Position numbers and translations under genes: made by a program
In this document: positions 1-11,312 of the stretch, piece by piece
Numbering within the stretch: the first letter of the stretch is position 1
Layout of the letters: every line of letters begins with the position of its first letter
Notes under the pieces: model-generated
What the model was told of the DNA's origin: nothing
Databases searched by the model: none
Seen by the model: only the letters and a program-made list of their open reading frames with translations
Origin: Eonycteris spelaea
Taxonomy: Eukaryota > Chordata > Mammalia > Chiroptera > Pteropodidae
DNA: 64,000 nucleotides
Reading direction: 5' to 3'
Assembly (NCBI GenBank): GCA_003508835.1
Contig: PUFA01000003.1
Span: 14,671,501 to 14,735,500, forward strand

Positions 1-1884
1 TTTACCTATAAACTTGGGTTGGTAATTCCTCTATCGCTTTATTTACAGTATTGGAAACTACACTGTTACATAATTGCTGACTCTTTAAAAATTGCTTTGG
101 TTCTGAAAATCATGTGAACCATAACCTGTGTTACCTGATGGCACCTGAGGAATGTGGGGACAGATGGGGTGTGTGGGAGCAGTTTCCTAAACTTGGGTTT
201 AATAGGACTTAGTACCCCAATTACAGGTAACTGGCTTTCTTTTTTGTAAGCTACACAATGGAAAAGCATATGTTATATGCCCTGGACTGTCAACTGTGTC
301 AACAGGAGGAAGATGAAGGTAAAATTAATGGCATTTTTCTTAATTCCATCTATTTCAGGCATGTATGATCTTTGATCTTTTTGAATTTTATTCATCATCG
401 AAAAGATGGTCTTGGACTATGTGGATTTAAGTCTCCTTATAAGAACACATGATTGAACAGCATATATTTCCCACCATAGACCAAGGTGCTGATTACAGGC
501 AGGAATGAAAGAAACCTTGACCTCAGCCCCATTAGATGGCAGAACCCCATGACAGGCTAAGTTTGCTTTGCATGGCAAGGAATTGCTTGCTGAGGCTCCT
601 GCTTCCTACATGCTTCACATTACAAAGAGTTTGGATCGCACCTTGATGTTACAAAAGGTACTCAGGCCTCTCACTGTCCCATTTGCACTGTTTGCTCTCC
701 CCATTTACTCATCTTGGCAGAAAACCATCTGTGGTTTCATATTATCTTTTCATGTGGATGTATCTAATATAATAAAAGAAGTGATAAACTCTTTTAGATC
801 AGGAGCTCTTTTTATACCTTTTATTCCTTGATGTTGAGTTCTTAAATCAGAACATAAACTCTTTCTGGGTTCAAATTCTGTCTTTTATCTTTGTGCCTCC
901 CGTGCCGTTCAGTATTAGACACAGAGTAGGCACTTTATGAGCTTGTATTCTGGATCTTGAATAACTGAAACCTTTATCTGATAAGATTATGGCTCACTGA
1001 TTCGATCAGCAGGAAATTGGAAATCTGTTTGATTTGAGAAGTATAAAGAGATTAAGGCTATAGTAGTCTTTACCTCCCTAACATTAGTCTCCTTTTAAGA
1101 CAAGGCTATATTCCTTGGGGAAGACCTCAGGAGAGACAGAGGAAGGAAGTAACTGAGAAGTTACCGTGGTGTTTGTGGAGATTTGGATTATGCCAAACAA
1201 CTCATTCACTATAAGGCACATTAAACTATAACAATCTCAGATTCGTGTGGTTGGTGCTTGGGAGATCCTTGAAAAAGATCTAGTTCAGTTTTATTGTTTT
1301 TCAGATAAGGGCATTGAGGCCAATGAGCTTAGGGGGTTACCCACTTTGAAGAAATTGTTATGGGAGGTAAATGCGTATTAAAAATAATGCAGTTCCACAG
1401 CTTAACGAAAATAGTTTTAGGTGATCAAGTCCAGTGTTTGGATGAAGCACTGAAAGTCAAGCCACAGCAGACACCTCCATGTGGGACAGCCCGCCAACAG
1501 CCTTCCAGAAGTCCTTTCCTCCTTCCACACACAGCGCAGTTGTTTCTGGGAAGTGGATATTCAGCTGGGGACATCATTTTCTAGCTCTCTTTGCATTTCC
1601 ATGGGAACTGTGGCTGGATCTGGGCCACGGCATGTGAGTCAAAATATGCAGCACTTCCAGAACTAAATTCCTGAACCCACTCGTATCATCCTCCATTTTC
1701 TTTTCTTTCTTCCATTTTCTTTTCTCCTTTCTTTTATTTCATCAGGGATAACCAACACTAATAAATTGGAGTCAAGATAATTAAAAAATAGGACTCTAAC
1801 CTTAAGTGAAATTTACTTGTCAGATCAAATATCCTGTAAGACAATAGGGCCTTGCCTATAATTGCTTATCCCTGAGAAACATTT
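1..1884. other. Unannotated non-coding sequence
   Basis: No exon, RNA gene or clear repeat was recognised apart from a weak LINE-2 tail near 880-975. Reading frames of 60-87 codons occur on both strands, but none shows a recognisable domain. A pyrimidine-rich stretch around 1692-1738 repeats the motif ccattttcttttct twice. A weak MIR-like stretch (gataagggcattgaggc) lies at about 1302-1360. Confidence 0.6.
880..975 (+). mobile_element. LINE-2 3' end fragment (weak)
   Basis: The stretch reads ttttatctttgtgcctccc, then cagtattagacacagagtaggcactttatgagc. This follows the LINE-2 tail pattern (tgtatccccagtgcctagcacagtgcctggcacatagtaggtgctcaataaa). It is short and diverged, so the assignment is tentative. 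Confidence 0.4.
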
Positions 1885-2480
1885 TTTTCATCTATCAGAC
1901 TGGCAAATATTCAAAAGCTTAATATTTTTGTTGGTGAGACTGGAGAAATAGGCTCTCTCTTACATTGTTGTTGTGAATGTGAAAAGGTACAATCTTATGG
2001 AGAGCAGGAAAGGTTTATCAAAATTATAGTAATTTAACCTTTGACCTAACAAATCCACATCCCGAATTTACTCTTTAGGCACACTTGCATATGTTTGAAA
2101 TGACATATGGACAGAGTTATCCATTTTAGCATTATTTTAATATTAACTTACGAGAAATATTCCAAGTACCCATAAATAGAAGCTAAAGAAAACATACATA
2201 GAGTGAAATACCACACACCTGAACAAAAGAACAAGGAAGGCCTCTATTTATGGATATGGGAAGTTTTCCAGGATATCTTGGCAAATGTAGAAAGCAAAGT
2301 TCAGACAGTGTGTGTGTGTGTGTGTGTGTGTGTGTAGTATGCTACCACTTGTTTAAAAAAGAATGAGGGATAAAATATATTTTTATGTGTTCTCATCTGC
2401 ATAAAGAAACGAGTATAGAAAAGAGTAGACAAGAGCAGGAGTGAAGAAGATTTCTTAATCTATATTTTATTGTTATTTTA
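1885..2480 (+). mobile_element. Old LINE-1 (L1M/HAL1 type) 3' region
   Basis: Sequence such as catctatcagactggcaaat, a gttggtgagactggagaaat block and taacctttgacctaacaaatccac matches the ORF2 C-terminal and 3' UTR region of ancient mammalian LINE-1. It continues through a dinucleotide run (2309-2335) into a tagtatgctaccacttgttt block and cataaagaaacgag, which also belong to this family. Reading frames are fully broken, so it is an inert fossil copy. Assignment rests on remembered consensus and the subfamily is uncertain. Confidence 0.7.
2309..2335. repeat. (TG)n microsatellite
   Basis: Thirteen and a half uninterrupted TG units lie inside the old LINE-1 at the position where that family carries a short gtgtg stretch. 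Expansion in place is therefore likely. Confidence 0.97.
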
Positions 2481-2944
2481 ATCTAAATTAATTAAAAACA
2501 GTTAAAAAAGAAGAAATTATGGAGGTCATTCCCATTGGCTTCCACCCCAAAAGACACAGAAGTAGGAGTTAGTTACTAGATAATTAATATTAAAGAACTA
2601 TTATTAAGAAAAGTCAAACTTAACTTTGATTAATTTAGAATTATAGGTATGCCTCTGTCAGCCTCAACTGGGCCAGTATATTGCATTCATTGACTTTTCA
2701 ATTTTAATCACTTGCTTAATTGGAACTCTCCTGCTTTCTTTAGATCATCAGTGCCTTTCTAGAATGAAGAATTTTGCTCCCAAGAGCTCATTCCCAAGAA
2801 CTTCCTTCCTCTGTACCCCCTCTTTATTAAGACTCTCCTACAGCACCAGATACTGTTAGGAGCTGGATATAAATAGGCAGTAAGGCAAACCTCCTCTTCT
2901 TTCACGTCATAATTAAAGAAGAGAGCGAGAGATGAATAAATACC
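2481..2944. other. Unannotated AT-rich sequence
   Basis: Nothing recognised. The stretch is AT-rich and repeat-free by eye, with no reading frame worth noting. Confidence 0.5.
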
Positions 2945-3312
2945 GTGGTATGAGTGGAATTGCTTTCCCCAAATTTATATGGTTAAGTCCTAACCACTAG
3001 TACCTCAGACTGTAAGTGTATTTGAAGGTAGGGTATTTAAAGAGAGAAATTTAAATGGGGGTAGGCCCTAATCCAGGATAAGTGCTGTCTTTAGAAGAAG
3101 AGGAGATTAGGACAGACATGCAGAGAGGAAAACTATGTGAAGATAAAAGGAGTAGAAAGTCATCTACGAGCTAAGGAAACAGGCCTCAGAATGAAATCAA
3201 CCCTGCTGGCACCTTGATCTGAACACTTCTAGCCTCTAAAATGTGAGAAATTTTTGTTAAAGCTACCCAGTTGAGGATACTTTGATATAGCAGCTCTAGC
3301 CAACGAACGTAT
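2945..3312 (+). mobile_element. MaLR solo LTR, MLT1-like
   Basis: The segment opens with ccccaaatttatatggttaagtcctaacc and passes through gtgctgtctttagaagaagagg. It continues with a ccctgctggcaccttgatct block and ends with cctctaaaatgtgagaaatt and a gttaaagctacccagt block. This is the block order of an MLT1-type LTR from the MaLR group of ERVL-related elements. No internal retroviral sequence flanks it, so it is a solo LTR. It is an old, diverged copy with no coding capacity. Confidence 0.8.
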
Positions 3313-3439
3313 ATCTATAATGCAGTTCAGTTAGAGCTATGATAGGGAAGTTAGCCCTGGGTGATTGAGAAGAACAGAGTAGGGGCCCCAAATTTAACCG
3401 TGCAGATAAGAAACAGAGATGGCATCTGAACAAAATCTA

Positions 3440-3605
3440 TGACACATCTCTGTTACTATCCCTACTTTATAGACGAGGAAACTGAGGCACAGAACTGTTA
3501 TGTAAGTTGCTCAAGATCACAAAACTAAGAAGTGGCAGAGATGAGTTCAAACCCAGGCAAATTTCTCCCAGTCGGTGCTTTTATGACTATTCTGCACTGC
3601 CTCTG
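3440..3605 (-). mobile_element. MIR SINE
   Basis: The motif gacgaggaaactgaggcaca and the following ctcaagatcacaaaactaag and agaagtggcagagatgagtt are the reverse complement of the MIR core and tRNA-related region. This tRNA-derived SINE is shared by all mammals and is mobilised by LINE-2. Confidence 0.88.
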
Positions 3606-3784
3606 ATAAATATTATCAGGGGGAAATGATGAATGGGAAGAGTACATAGATTGCTTAGGTAGTTAGAAGAATGTGGTTTGATCATAAAGCACAAGGTTTG
3701 GTGGCAGCAAGTGGTGGTAGTTGTGGGGTGTTCGATGGACCTCACAGGCCTTGCTGATTTGGATTTTATCTAGAAATCAATGAG

Positions 3785-4342
3785 CCTCATTTTTTTTTTT
3801 TTGGATTTTAAAATAGGAATTTATGCCCAAACCATAAATGTTAAGCACAATGAGTTTTTCACATACTGACACACATGTGGAACTGGCAACTAGATCAAGA
3901 AACAAAACATTATCAACCCCTAACCTCCAGACGTCTTTTCCTGTCCTTTGCATTCACTGCCTCCTCCAGTGATAACTGCTATACTAACTTCTAAGAGTAT
4001 AGGCTAGTTCTGCCTCATTTTGATCTTTTGTATAAATGGAATCATGCAGATTATATGTTTTTCTATCTGCCGCCTTTTGTTCACTCTTATGAGATTGATT
4101 TTATGTGTAGTTGTGAGTTCATTCTTTATGTTGTATTTCAGGGTGTCTGCCACAATTTACCCATTTTATTATTGATATATTAATGGTTTCTGAAAGTTTG
4201 AGGCTAGTATAAATAATGCTCTATGCTAATTCTTATAATTTTATAGTAAACATATACACACACACATACATACATACTTAGGAGTGGAATCACCATATCA
4301 TAGGTATACATATTTTCATCTCTAGCGGATACTGGCAAACAA
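3785..4342 (-). mobile_element. Old LINE-1 3' end (L1M type)
   Basis: After a poly-T stretch (about 3790-3802) the sequence follows the antisense LINE-1 3' region. Examples are agatcaagaaacaaaacatt, gtataaatggaatcatgcag, and taggagtggaatcaccatat with the nearby atactggcaaacaa. The poly-T marks the A-tail of a minus-strand insertion. It abuts plus-strand LINE-1 sequence at 4343, which may be the inverted 5' part of the same insertion. Confidence 0.78.
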
Positions 4343-4990
4343 CAAATATGCTTAATGGTAAAATATTGAAAGCTTTTCCTTGACGTTGGGAATTACTTTT
4401 ATTCAGTATCTTACTGGAAGTCCCAGTCAGTGTAACAAGATAAGAAAACAATATAGAAGTCATGAGCATTGGAAAGAAATAAAACCATAATTTGTCATAG
4501 TATACCTATTTTCTATGTATGAAAACTAAATGATTATCACACTTAAATTTAAGTGAATTTATCAAGGTCTCTTTTAATATACTGATATAACAAAAATTGA
4601 TCATATTTCTATCTACTGGCAAAAATAGATTGAAGACAATTTCAAAAGTGATATCACTTTTCATAGCTTCATTAAGCATCAATTAGGAATTAATTGAATG
4701 ACATATATACACTGTGTCCATACTGAAACTTACAAGAGATCATTAAGAGAAATTAATAGAAGAATTTACCACATTATTGAGTCCAGTATTAGAAGTCTCA
4801 ATATTATAAAGTGGTTAGTTCTCAAATTCATCTATGGATTCAATGCAATCTCAAACAAAACCTTGGCAGTTTCTTTTTTCTTTTTGTAGAATTTGACAGA
4901 CTAAATGTATATGGGGGAAAAAAACTAAAAGTAAAAAAAAAAAAACGTTTATAATTGATACTACTGACTGAGGCATGATGCCCTATAACC
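4343..4990 (+). mobile_element. LINE-1 ORF2 reverse-transcriptase-region fragment
   Basis: The segment starts with cttaatggtaaaatattgaa, followed by agcttttccttgacgttggg. It contains cttactggaagtcccagtca and, near 4810-4900, a stretch matching LINE-1 ORF2 (ctatggattcaatgcaatct, then gtagaatttgacagac). The frame at 4698-4889 covers part of this but is degenerate. There is no A-tail at the right side, so this is an internal piece. Its orientation is opposite to the adjacent 3' end at 3785-4342. Confidence 0.7.
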
Positions 4991-6385
4991 TAGAAAAATA
5001 CTTCTTATTCCTCTATAGGATTAATACACTAACCTGTTAGGTTAATATAGTATTTACTCTTTCTAATGCCTTCCTTGGTATGATCTCAGTTAACACAATG
5101 GCCATAAGAAACAAGCTAAAGTGAGAAATTCATCTTAATTAGATAAGAGAAAAACTAAGCCCAAGACAGACAAATAACTTTCTTCAAGGTATAAGTCCAA
5201 GACAAAATAGGATAAGAACTCTGAGTTTTACTTCAATTCTTTTTTATTAAACTCACACTTTGTAGACACTAAATGAATGAATTTCTTTTTCTTTCATGGG
5301 ACATTTTTGATGACAGGAACCTACCAGTAACTTGATAGAATAGAAAACAACCACAAACCTAGGGCAGTCAGCATTGTATTTTACAGGGACTATAAGAAGG
5401 TACCATACTGGAGTCAGGAACATCATTTCTTGCTAAATGACAACACTGGACTTTTTTTTTCTTCAGTGTTGTGGCATATGGTTTTTTTTTTTTTTTCTTT
5501 AGTTGAGTACCAGATGCATGGTCAGCTTGCTCTTAGGGTCATATTGTAAAAGGTGTGTCTTTTCTCACTAGATTCTCCCCCAAGTGACAAGAAGTCCACA
5601 CAAAACCATGCCAACTTAAGGGAACGAAGACTAGACTGAGGAACAACAGATTGATTCATGGCTCTGACCTTTATCCAGCACACTCTGAGGCACGTGGTCA
5701 CAGAGGAAAATTAGCTGGGTGGATCACCCCCACTATTGTCAGTTCTTTTTGCTTTTTTTTTTAGTTTGCCAAACATATGTTGTTAAATTGCAAACGTTCA
5801 ACGCCTGCGTGCTGAGATTTCACTGCATCTGATTACACGTCGTCTTTCTTTAACCCTTTCTTCTTGATCGTGATTGCCAGCATCTCAGTATCCCCTAACT
5901 ACAGAAGATTAGGATTTTTTCTGTTCACTATTTACATGGGTAAGTATCCCATTTTTGGATCACAGCATAGTTATTTCCCCAAAATTAAAGAAAGCAAGCT
6001 GCTGGTAAGAAAAGGAAGTAACTAATTCTTTCATGAAAATAACAGGTTGCTTCCTTGTTAGTTAAACACTTTCAGTAACTTGTTAACAAAATTACAGTAT
6101 TTCTCCTCTTCATCCAACAGATTTTCACGCACTCCTGTCACAAACAAGGCTCAGTTTCACCAGCAAAAGCTCATGTTGCTGTCGGCATATCTTTAAGGGC
6201 ATCTTCCATTTTAGAGTCTATCTAGAGTCTAGATATTTGAAAGAGCCTATCATATATATGTTCCATACATTTTCTAATTCCACTTCCACCAATTCTAACC
6301 ACACAAAACAGAGGTTCCTAGACTCCTCAACTTCTTGGTTGCCTGGCATGTCCAAGCAGGTTAATGAAGAAACAGCTAAGGATGG

Positions 6386-6405
6386 AAAAAAAAAAAAAAA
6401 AAAAA
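6386..6405. repeat. Poly-A tract (A20)
   Basis: Twenty consecutive A residues. No retroposon body was recognised upstream, so it may be a simple mononucleotide repeat or the tail of an unrecognised retrocopy. Confidence 0.95.
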
Positions 6406-7171
6406 CAGAAAGAAATAAGAAAGAGGTTGGATGTAGCTGCTACCTCAGTTTGAAGAACAGAGGGATTAGGGTTGAGTTACTGGATGAGGACACAGACAGC
6501 ACTTGAAATGATAAATAGTGATTATCACTTACAAACATTAAAACCAAGTAAGCTTTGTCAAGCCTTAAGTTTGGAAATTTCCCGAAGCATAGTTGTGTAA
6601 CAGTTTCTTTCTATGCTTTCTTCAGTACTTTGTCACTATCGTACATCAGTAAAGCCACTTCATTCAAAGGACTAGAAATCTGATATTCTCTTAATTGTTG
6701 TTGCCCATATTAGGAGTGATTCATTACTTCCAAGAAATCTCTTTGTGGTCTTTCTTCCTAATGGCAACATTCTTTCAATTATTTTTTCAGAGGGACACAT
6801 TTTATTCACCAATTGGTTACTTGTATTTCTGTAGATTGGGTAAAGATTTTTCTGGAGCTTAACTACTTGGCAATTAATGTAATGTATACTCCATTATACA
6901 TTTCAGGTGATTTGACATATTTCCAAAAAAAATTTGGAATAGAGCACAACTGTCCCTGTTTTGAAAATACTTTAACTTTGAATAATGAGTCTACATATCG
7001 TATTGATTTATGACATAGTTCTTTTTAATATATACTCACACTGAATAAAGTGTGTATAAATCAAAACAAAAATTCAAGTTTCAAAGCTACATTATTCAGA
7101 AAATATGTATTTTATTGTACAAAGGAAAATAATGCATTAAAGTATTTGTTATTCTAAAATCCAATGGGTGT

Positions 7172-7265
7172 ACCCAATTATCTGTTCATTGATAAATATT
7201 TAATGAATACTAAATGCCAGGTATCATATTAAGTTCTAATGAATAAACATCATGAGACTGATAGG
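7172..7265 (-). mobile_element. LINE-2 3' end fragment
   Basis: The stretch gttcattgataaatatttaatgaatactaaatgccaggtatcatatt is the antisense of the LINE-2 tail (attcaacaaatatttattgagcacctactatgtgccaggcac). Confidence 0.6.
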
Positions 7266-7514
7266 AAATAATCACACATAATAACTACTTAATCCAGGAA
7301 CTTGGAAGGGCAGGAATGTGGTTTCATGAAATGAAGAACAAAAACACCTTGGTCTCATAAGGCTGGCAGTTGGGGAAAAGTATGTGATATGGTTGGAAAA
7401 GGCCTAGGGCTGGATAATCCTATGACCTTATAGGTTGTGTTAAGGACTGTGGTCTTTGCCTCACAGCTTTGGAAAAGCCTTGCAAGCTTTTATGTAGATG
7501 ATGACAGTCTTTTT

Positions 7515-9175
7515 TTCCCCAGTTTTTTTTTTAGAAATAGTTGGCATACATCACTGTATAAGTTTAAGGTGTACAGCATAGTAGTTTGACTTACATATAT
7601 TGTGAAATAATTACTGCAATAAGTTTAACATCTATTTTCTCATAGGTACAATAAAAAGAAAATGGAAAAAAGAAAAACATTTCATGATGAGACCTCTTAG
7701 GATCTACTCCCTAACTTTCATGTTTACCGTAGCCATCATGTTGTACGCTACATCCCTAGAACTCATTTATCTTATAACTGGAAGTTTGTACCTTTTGTCC
7801 ACCTTCCTCCAATGCCCCCTTTCCCCAACTTTGCCTCAGTAACCACAAACCTGATACCTTTTCTGAGTTTTTTTTTTTTTTCAATTATCGTTGACATTCA
7901 ATACTATTTTATTTTCAGGTGTATAGCCTATAGTGCCATCCGAGTTTTTATTTATTATTTCACAAGTCAGTAATATCATACAGTACTTGTCTATCTCACT
8001 TATTTCACTTAGCATAATGCCTCTCAAGGTCCATCCATGTTATCGCAAATGGCAAGATTTCTCGTTTATTTATGGCTAAATAATATACCATAACTTATTT
8101 ATTCATTTATCAATGGACATTAGGTTGTTTTCATGTCTTGGCTGTTGTGACTAATGCTGCTGTGGACATAGGAGTAAAGCTACCTTTTTGAGTTAGTGTT
8201 CTCATTTCCTTTGGATTTTAATTTTTTGAGGAATCTCCATACAGCTTTTCCATAGTGGCTGCACAAGTTTCCAATTCCAGCAACAGTGTGCAAGGGTTCC
8301 TTTCTCTCCACATCTTCACCAGCCTTTGTTACCTCTTGTCTTTTTGATTTGACCATTCTGACAGGCATGGACAGATGTCTCAATGTGGTTTTGATTTCCG
8401 TTTCCCTAGTGATTAATAATGCTGATCATCTTTTCATGTACCTGTTGGCCATTTGCTATGTTCTTTGGAAAAAATGTCTGTTCAGGCCCATTACCCATTT
8501 GTAAATCAGATTATTTGATGTTTTGCCATTGAGTTGTATGAGTTTTTTGAATATATATTTTGGATATTAACCCCTTGTCAGATATATGGTTTGCAGATAT
8601 TTTTTCCCATTCTATGGGTTGTCTTTTCACTTTGTTGATGGTTTCTTTTGCTTTTTAAAATTTTTTATTTTATTATTATTATTTTTTTATTTTGTTGCTT
8701 GTACTTTAAGTGTTATAGCCAAAATACCATTGCCTTTTCTTTTAGGAGTTTCATGGATGCAAATCTTACATGTAAGTCCGTAATCCATGTCTAGTTAATT
8801 TTTGTTAGTGGGTAAAATAGGAGTCTAGTTTCATTCTTTTGCATGTAGATATCTATGCCATGAACATAGAATAATTTTCTGTTTGTGTCTTCTTTGATTT
8901 CATTCATCAATGTGTGATATTTTTCAATGTAGAGATACTTTACTTCTGTGGCTAAGTTTATTCTCAAGTATTTTATTGTTTTTGGCACTCTTGTAAATGG
9001 AATCATTTTCTTTTCTTTTTTTTCAGATAATTTGTTGTTAGATAAAAACAGTACTGATTTTTGCATATTAATTTTGTATTCTGAACCTTTACTGAATTCA
9101 TTGATTAAATCTAACAGGTGTTTTTTAAAAATTTTTGTAGAGTCTTTAGGTTTTTCTATACAAGGTACCACGATC
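7515..9175 (-). mobile_element. LINE-1 3' half, interrupted by a nested insertion
   Basis: From a T-rich start the sequence runs antisense through the LINE-1 3' UTR (taagtttaaggtgtacagca) and the ORF2 C-terminus. Diagnostic pieces are ggtccatccatgttatcgca, ttggctgttgtgactaatgc, and cctgttggccatttgc near 8440. The minus-strand frame at 8791-9171 still reads as ORF2, with PKDSTKIF and INEFSKGSEYKINMQKS motifs from the region just after the reverse-transcriptase active site. Stops and frameshifts separate the rest, so it is a dead copy. It is truncated at its 5' side (right end), and a younger LINE-1 tail is nested at 7873-7941. Confidence 0.9.
7873..7941 (-). mobile_element. Nested, severely 5'-truncated LINE-1 3' end
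   Basis: A poly-T run is followed by tcaattatcgttgacattca and tttcaggtgtatagcctata, a different LINE-1 3' terminus from its host. Host LINE-1 homology resumes straight after. The octamer gagttttt occurs at 7865-7872 and at 7942-7949 and could be a target-site duplication. Low complexity of that octamer weakens the evidence. Confidence 0.6.
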
Positions 9176-10124
9176 GTATGTCCATTTAGGAGAGCAGTAA
9201 GAGGAGAGTAAGAAGGTTTTCCTTGGCGATTTCCTTAGTAGTTTATTTTAGTGGTCCAGATGAGATATGAGGGGGACAGTATCTTGGACTATAATGGTAG
9301 CTTTGGAAAATGGAGGAAAAAAAAATGACCAGGAGAAAAATCAAGAAGGCTTGGTCAAGAATCTCTTACAGTTTCTGCCTTAATGATTCTGACTTACATT
9401 ATGAGAAATCTTTTGTGTGTCCATTGGGAGATATGTGATCAGCATCACTTTATGCCTAGGTACGTTTTTTAGCTCACTGAATTATTAGTAGAAATATATA
9501 GGCTAAAGCACAATATTAACAAAACCCAAGTCATGAGTTTTATTTGACTCTAAATTATTCAGTTAAAATTACTGTCTTGATGGTCCATAAATTCTCTTCC
9601 TCGTGTTCACTTTTTCAAAAAGCATTTTGATTACAAACATCCCTGGGAGAAGGCATGGAGCTTTTTCACTACAGATGTGTCTTAAAAAAACAACTCAGAG
9701 AATTTGTCCTACAAATACAGGTAATGAGCTCTTTCATGGCCACTCCTACCACAGTGTCTAGCATATAGCAATTGCTCAATGTGTATGGGATAGACACTGG
9801 AACTTTAACTTTGCCTTTATAAGGAATTATTTTACATTCTTTTCAGAAATAATTAGTATGTCCCGAATATCCTAAGGGAAGAGGGTATGAGGTGAATGTG
9901 CATTAAAGATTTTCCCTCTGTGCCATATGGACATTTAATACAGTAACTCAGGTGAGAGGTAATAGAGAATTCATTAACAAAGCCAGGGGAAAGGAGGAAG
10001 AAAGCTAGTGTCATGAGATGCTCATGAGAGAGTGGTAAAGGGCTGGATGACTGTACTGCTGGGGTCAAACCCATCAGTAGAAAGTAGTCTGTTCTTTGAT
10101 CCTGTGGTGCACTTGTAATTGCTG
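9176..10124. other. Unannotated sequence
   Basis: No exon recognised. A short LINE-2 or MIR tail-like motif (cagtgtctagcatatagcaattgctcaatg) lies near 9752-9790. The remainder shows nothing recognisable. Confidence 0.5.
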
Positions 10125-10289
10125 AGGAAATTATCATTATCCTAACTGGACTGTAAGCTCCATGATGGCAAGAACCAACTTTATCCTGCTCACACTCAAA
10201 TCTCCTAAGCCCAGTCATGTGCCTGGCATACAGTTGATGTTTGAGAGAGATGTATTTTTTTATGAGTAAATGAATAAAAGTGGTCCTAA
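10125..10289 (+). mobile_element. LINE-2 3' end
   Basis: The segment reads ggactgtaagctccatgatg, then gcaagaaccaactttatcctgctcac, tgtgcctggcatacagttga and a gagtaaatgaataaa end. This is the classic LINE-2 3' terminus in sense orientation. The 146-codon antisense frame at 9853-10293 overlaps this fossil and is chance. Confidence 0.82.
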
Positions 10290-10889
10290 CCACAGTGCCT
10301 AAGATGAGATGGATTCAGTCATTGATTGGTGCTTGGGGTCCAACCAGTGCAGAACAGCTACAGACTCATCAAACTATTTTGTAGTGGTTGGTGTCCATTT
10401 GGGGAGGTGTCGTTTTAGTTTACAGGGAGCCTACCAGCATTGAAGTATGAAGATGAGGCTCTAGGTACAAAGGGGAAGGGCTAGACCAATCTGCACTAGC
10501 TACTGTGGTTCTAGCCACGGCCTGAGATTTGGGGGAAATAGCCAAATTTTTAGGTGGTTACAGAAGATGACATTGTGAAATCAAGGGAATACCTAGTCAA
10601 AACAATTGGAACAGTATAGGACCGAGCTGGAGATTGCTATGACTTATAGGCTATCTCTCAATCACACAGATGTGTTTTTATGTCACACTGGGTCTGTACA
10701 GATGAACTAGGCACACTGTGGTTCTTGGTGTGTTCATGGTTTAGTAGGGGGGCCTGTGTTAGAGCACTGAAATCTTAAAAGACGCTCTCCTAGAAGCACA
10801 GGCAATATCCAGTGGCCACAAAACAAAGAGGTCCACTTTACACACGTTGTCGATAGAGACATGCCTTTCCCGACTTAGAACATGGCCCT
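10290..10889. other. Unannotated sequence
   Basis: Nothing recognised by eye. There is no long frame on the plus strand and no repeat signature. Confidence 0.5.
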
Positions 10890-11312
10890 TAGATTGGCTG
10901 TTAATTTGTAAAAATAATACCTTCTTTTGGTAGGGTAAAGTACAAAGAAGATGTACAAATAAGGTTATAAAAGTTATATGAAATCCATTTTCAGAGATAA
11001 TCGTTATATCTTGGTGAATACCCTTCCAGTAGTCTCCACATAGAGATACATTTATCAATTCTACTGGAAAAGAATTATACTATGTATATTCTTTGTTCTG
11101 GAAGCCTCCTTTTTCAATGCCACTGAATTATTTTAATGTGAATAATTTCAGATAATCAGTTTAAATAACTGCCTAGTCATTCTTAACATGTATACCATTA
11201 TTTACTTACCCATTCCCTACTAATAGATATTTCATTTATTTCTGGTTACTTTTATAAACAATATAGCAATGAACCTATAAATAATGGTGCATTCATCATT
11301 TTACATTTAACA
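10890..11312 (-). mobile_element. Old LINE-1 (L1M type) 3' region
   Basis: The segment contains tacccttccagtagtctcca, ttactggttac-like and acccattccctactaataga, and a tataaacaatatagcaatgaac block. These are antisense to the 3' UTR of ancient LINE-1 families. The 99-codon minus frame at 10759-11058 partly overlaps and has no family resemblance. Confidence 0.65.

Larger units (their letters stand above)
4991..7514. other. Unannotated, largely repeat-free sequence
   Basis: No exon or RNA gene recognised. The only repeats seen are T tracts near 5452-5495, the A20 run at 6386-6405 and a LINE-2 piece at 7172-7265. The part around 5760-5900 is less AT-biased, contains several intact CpG dinucleotides, and has the texture of unique conserved non-coding DNA. 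The 89-codon frame at 6237-6506 runs through the poly-A tract as a lysine run and is not credible. Confidence 0.55.

Noticed and set aside
6237..6506. 89-codon frame with a lysine run
   Set aside because: The run is the A20 tract read as lysine codons.
9853..10293. 146-codon minus-strand frame
   Set aside because: It overlaps an antisense LINE-2 tail and has no recognisable protein features.
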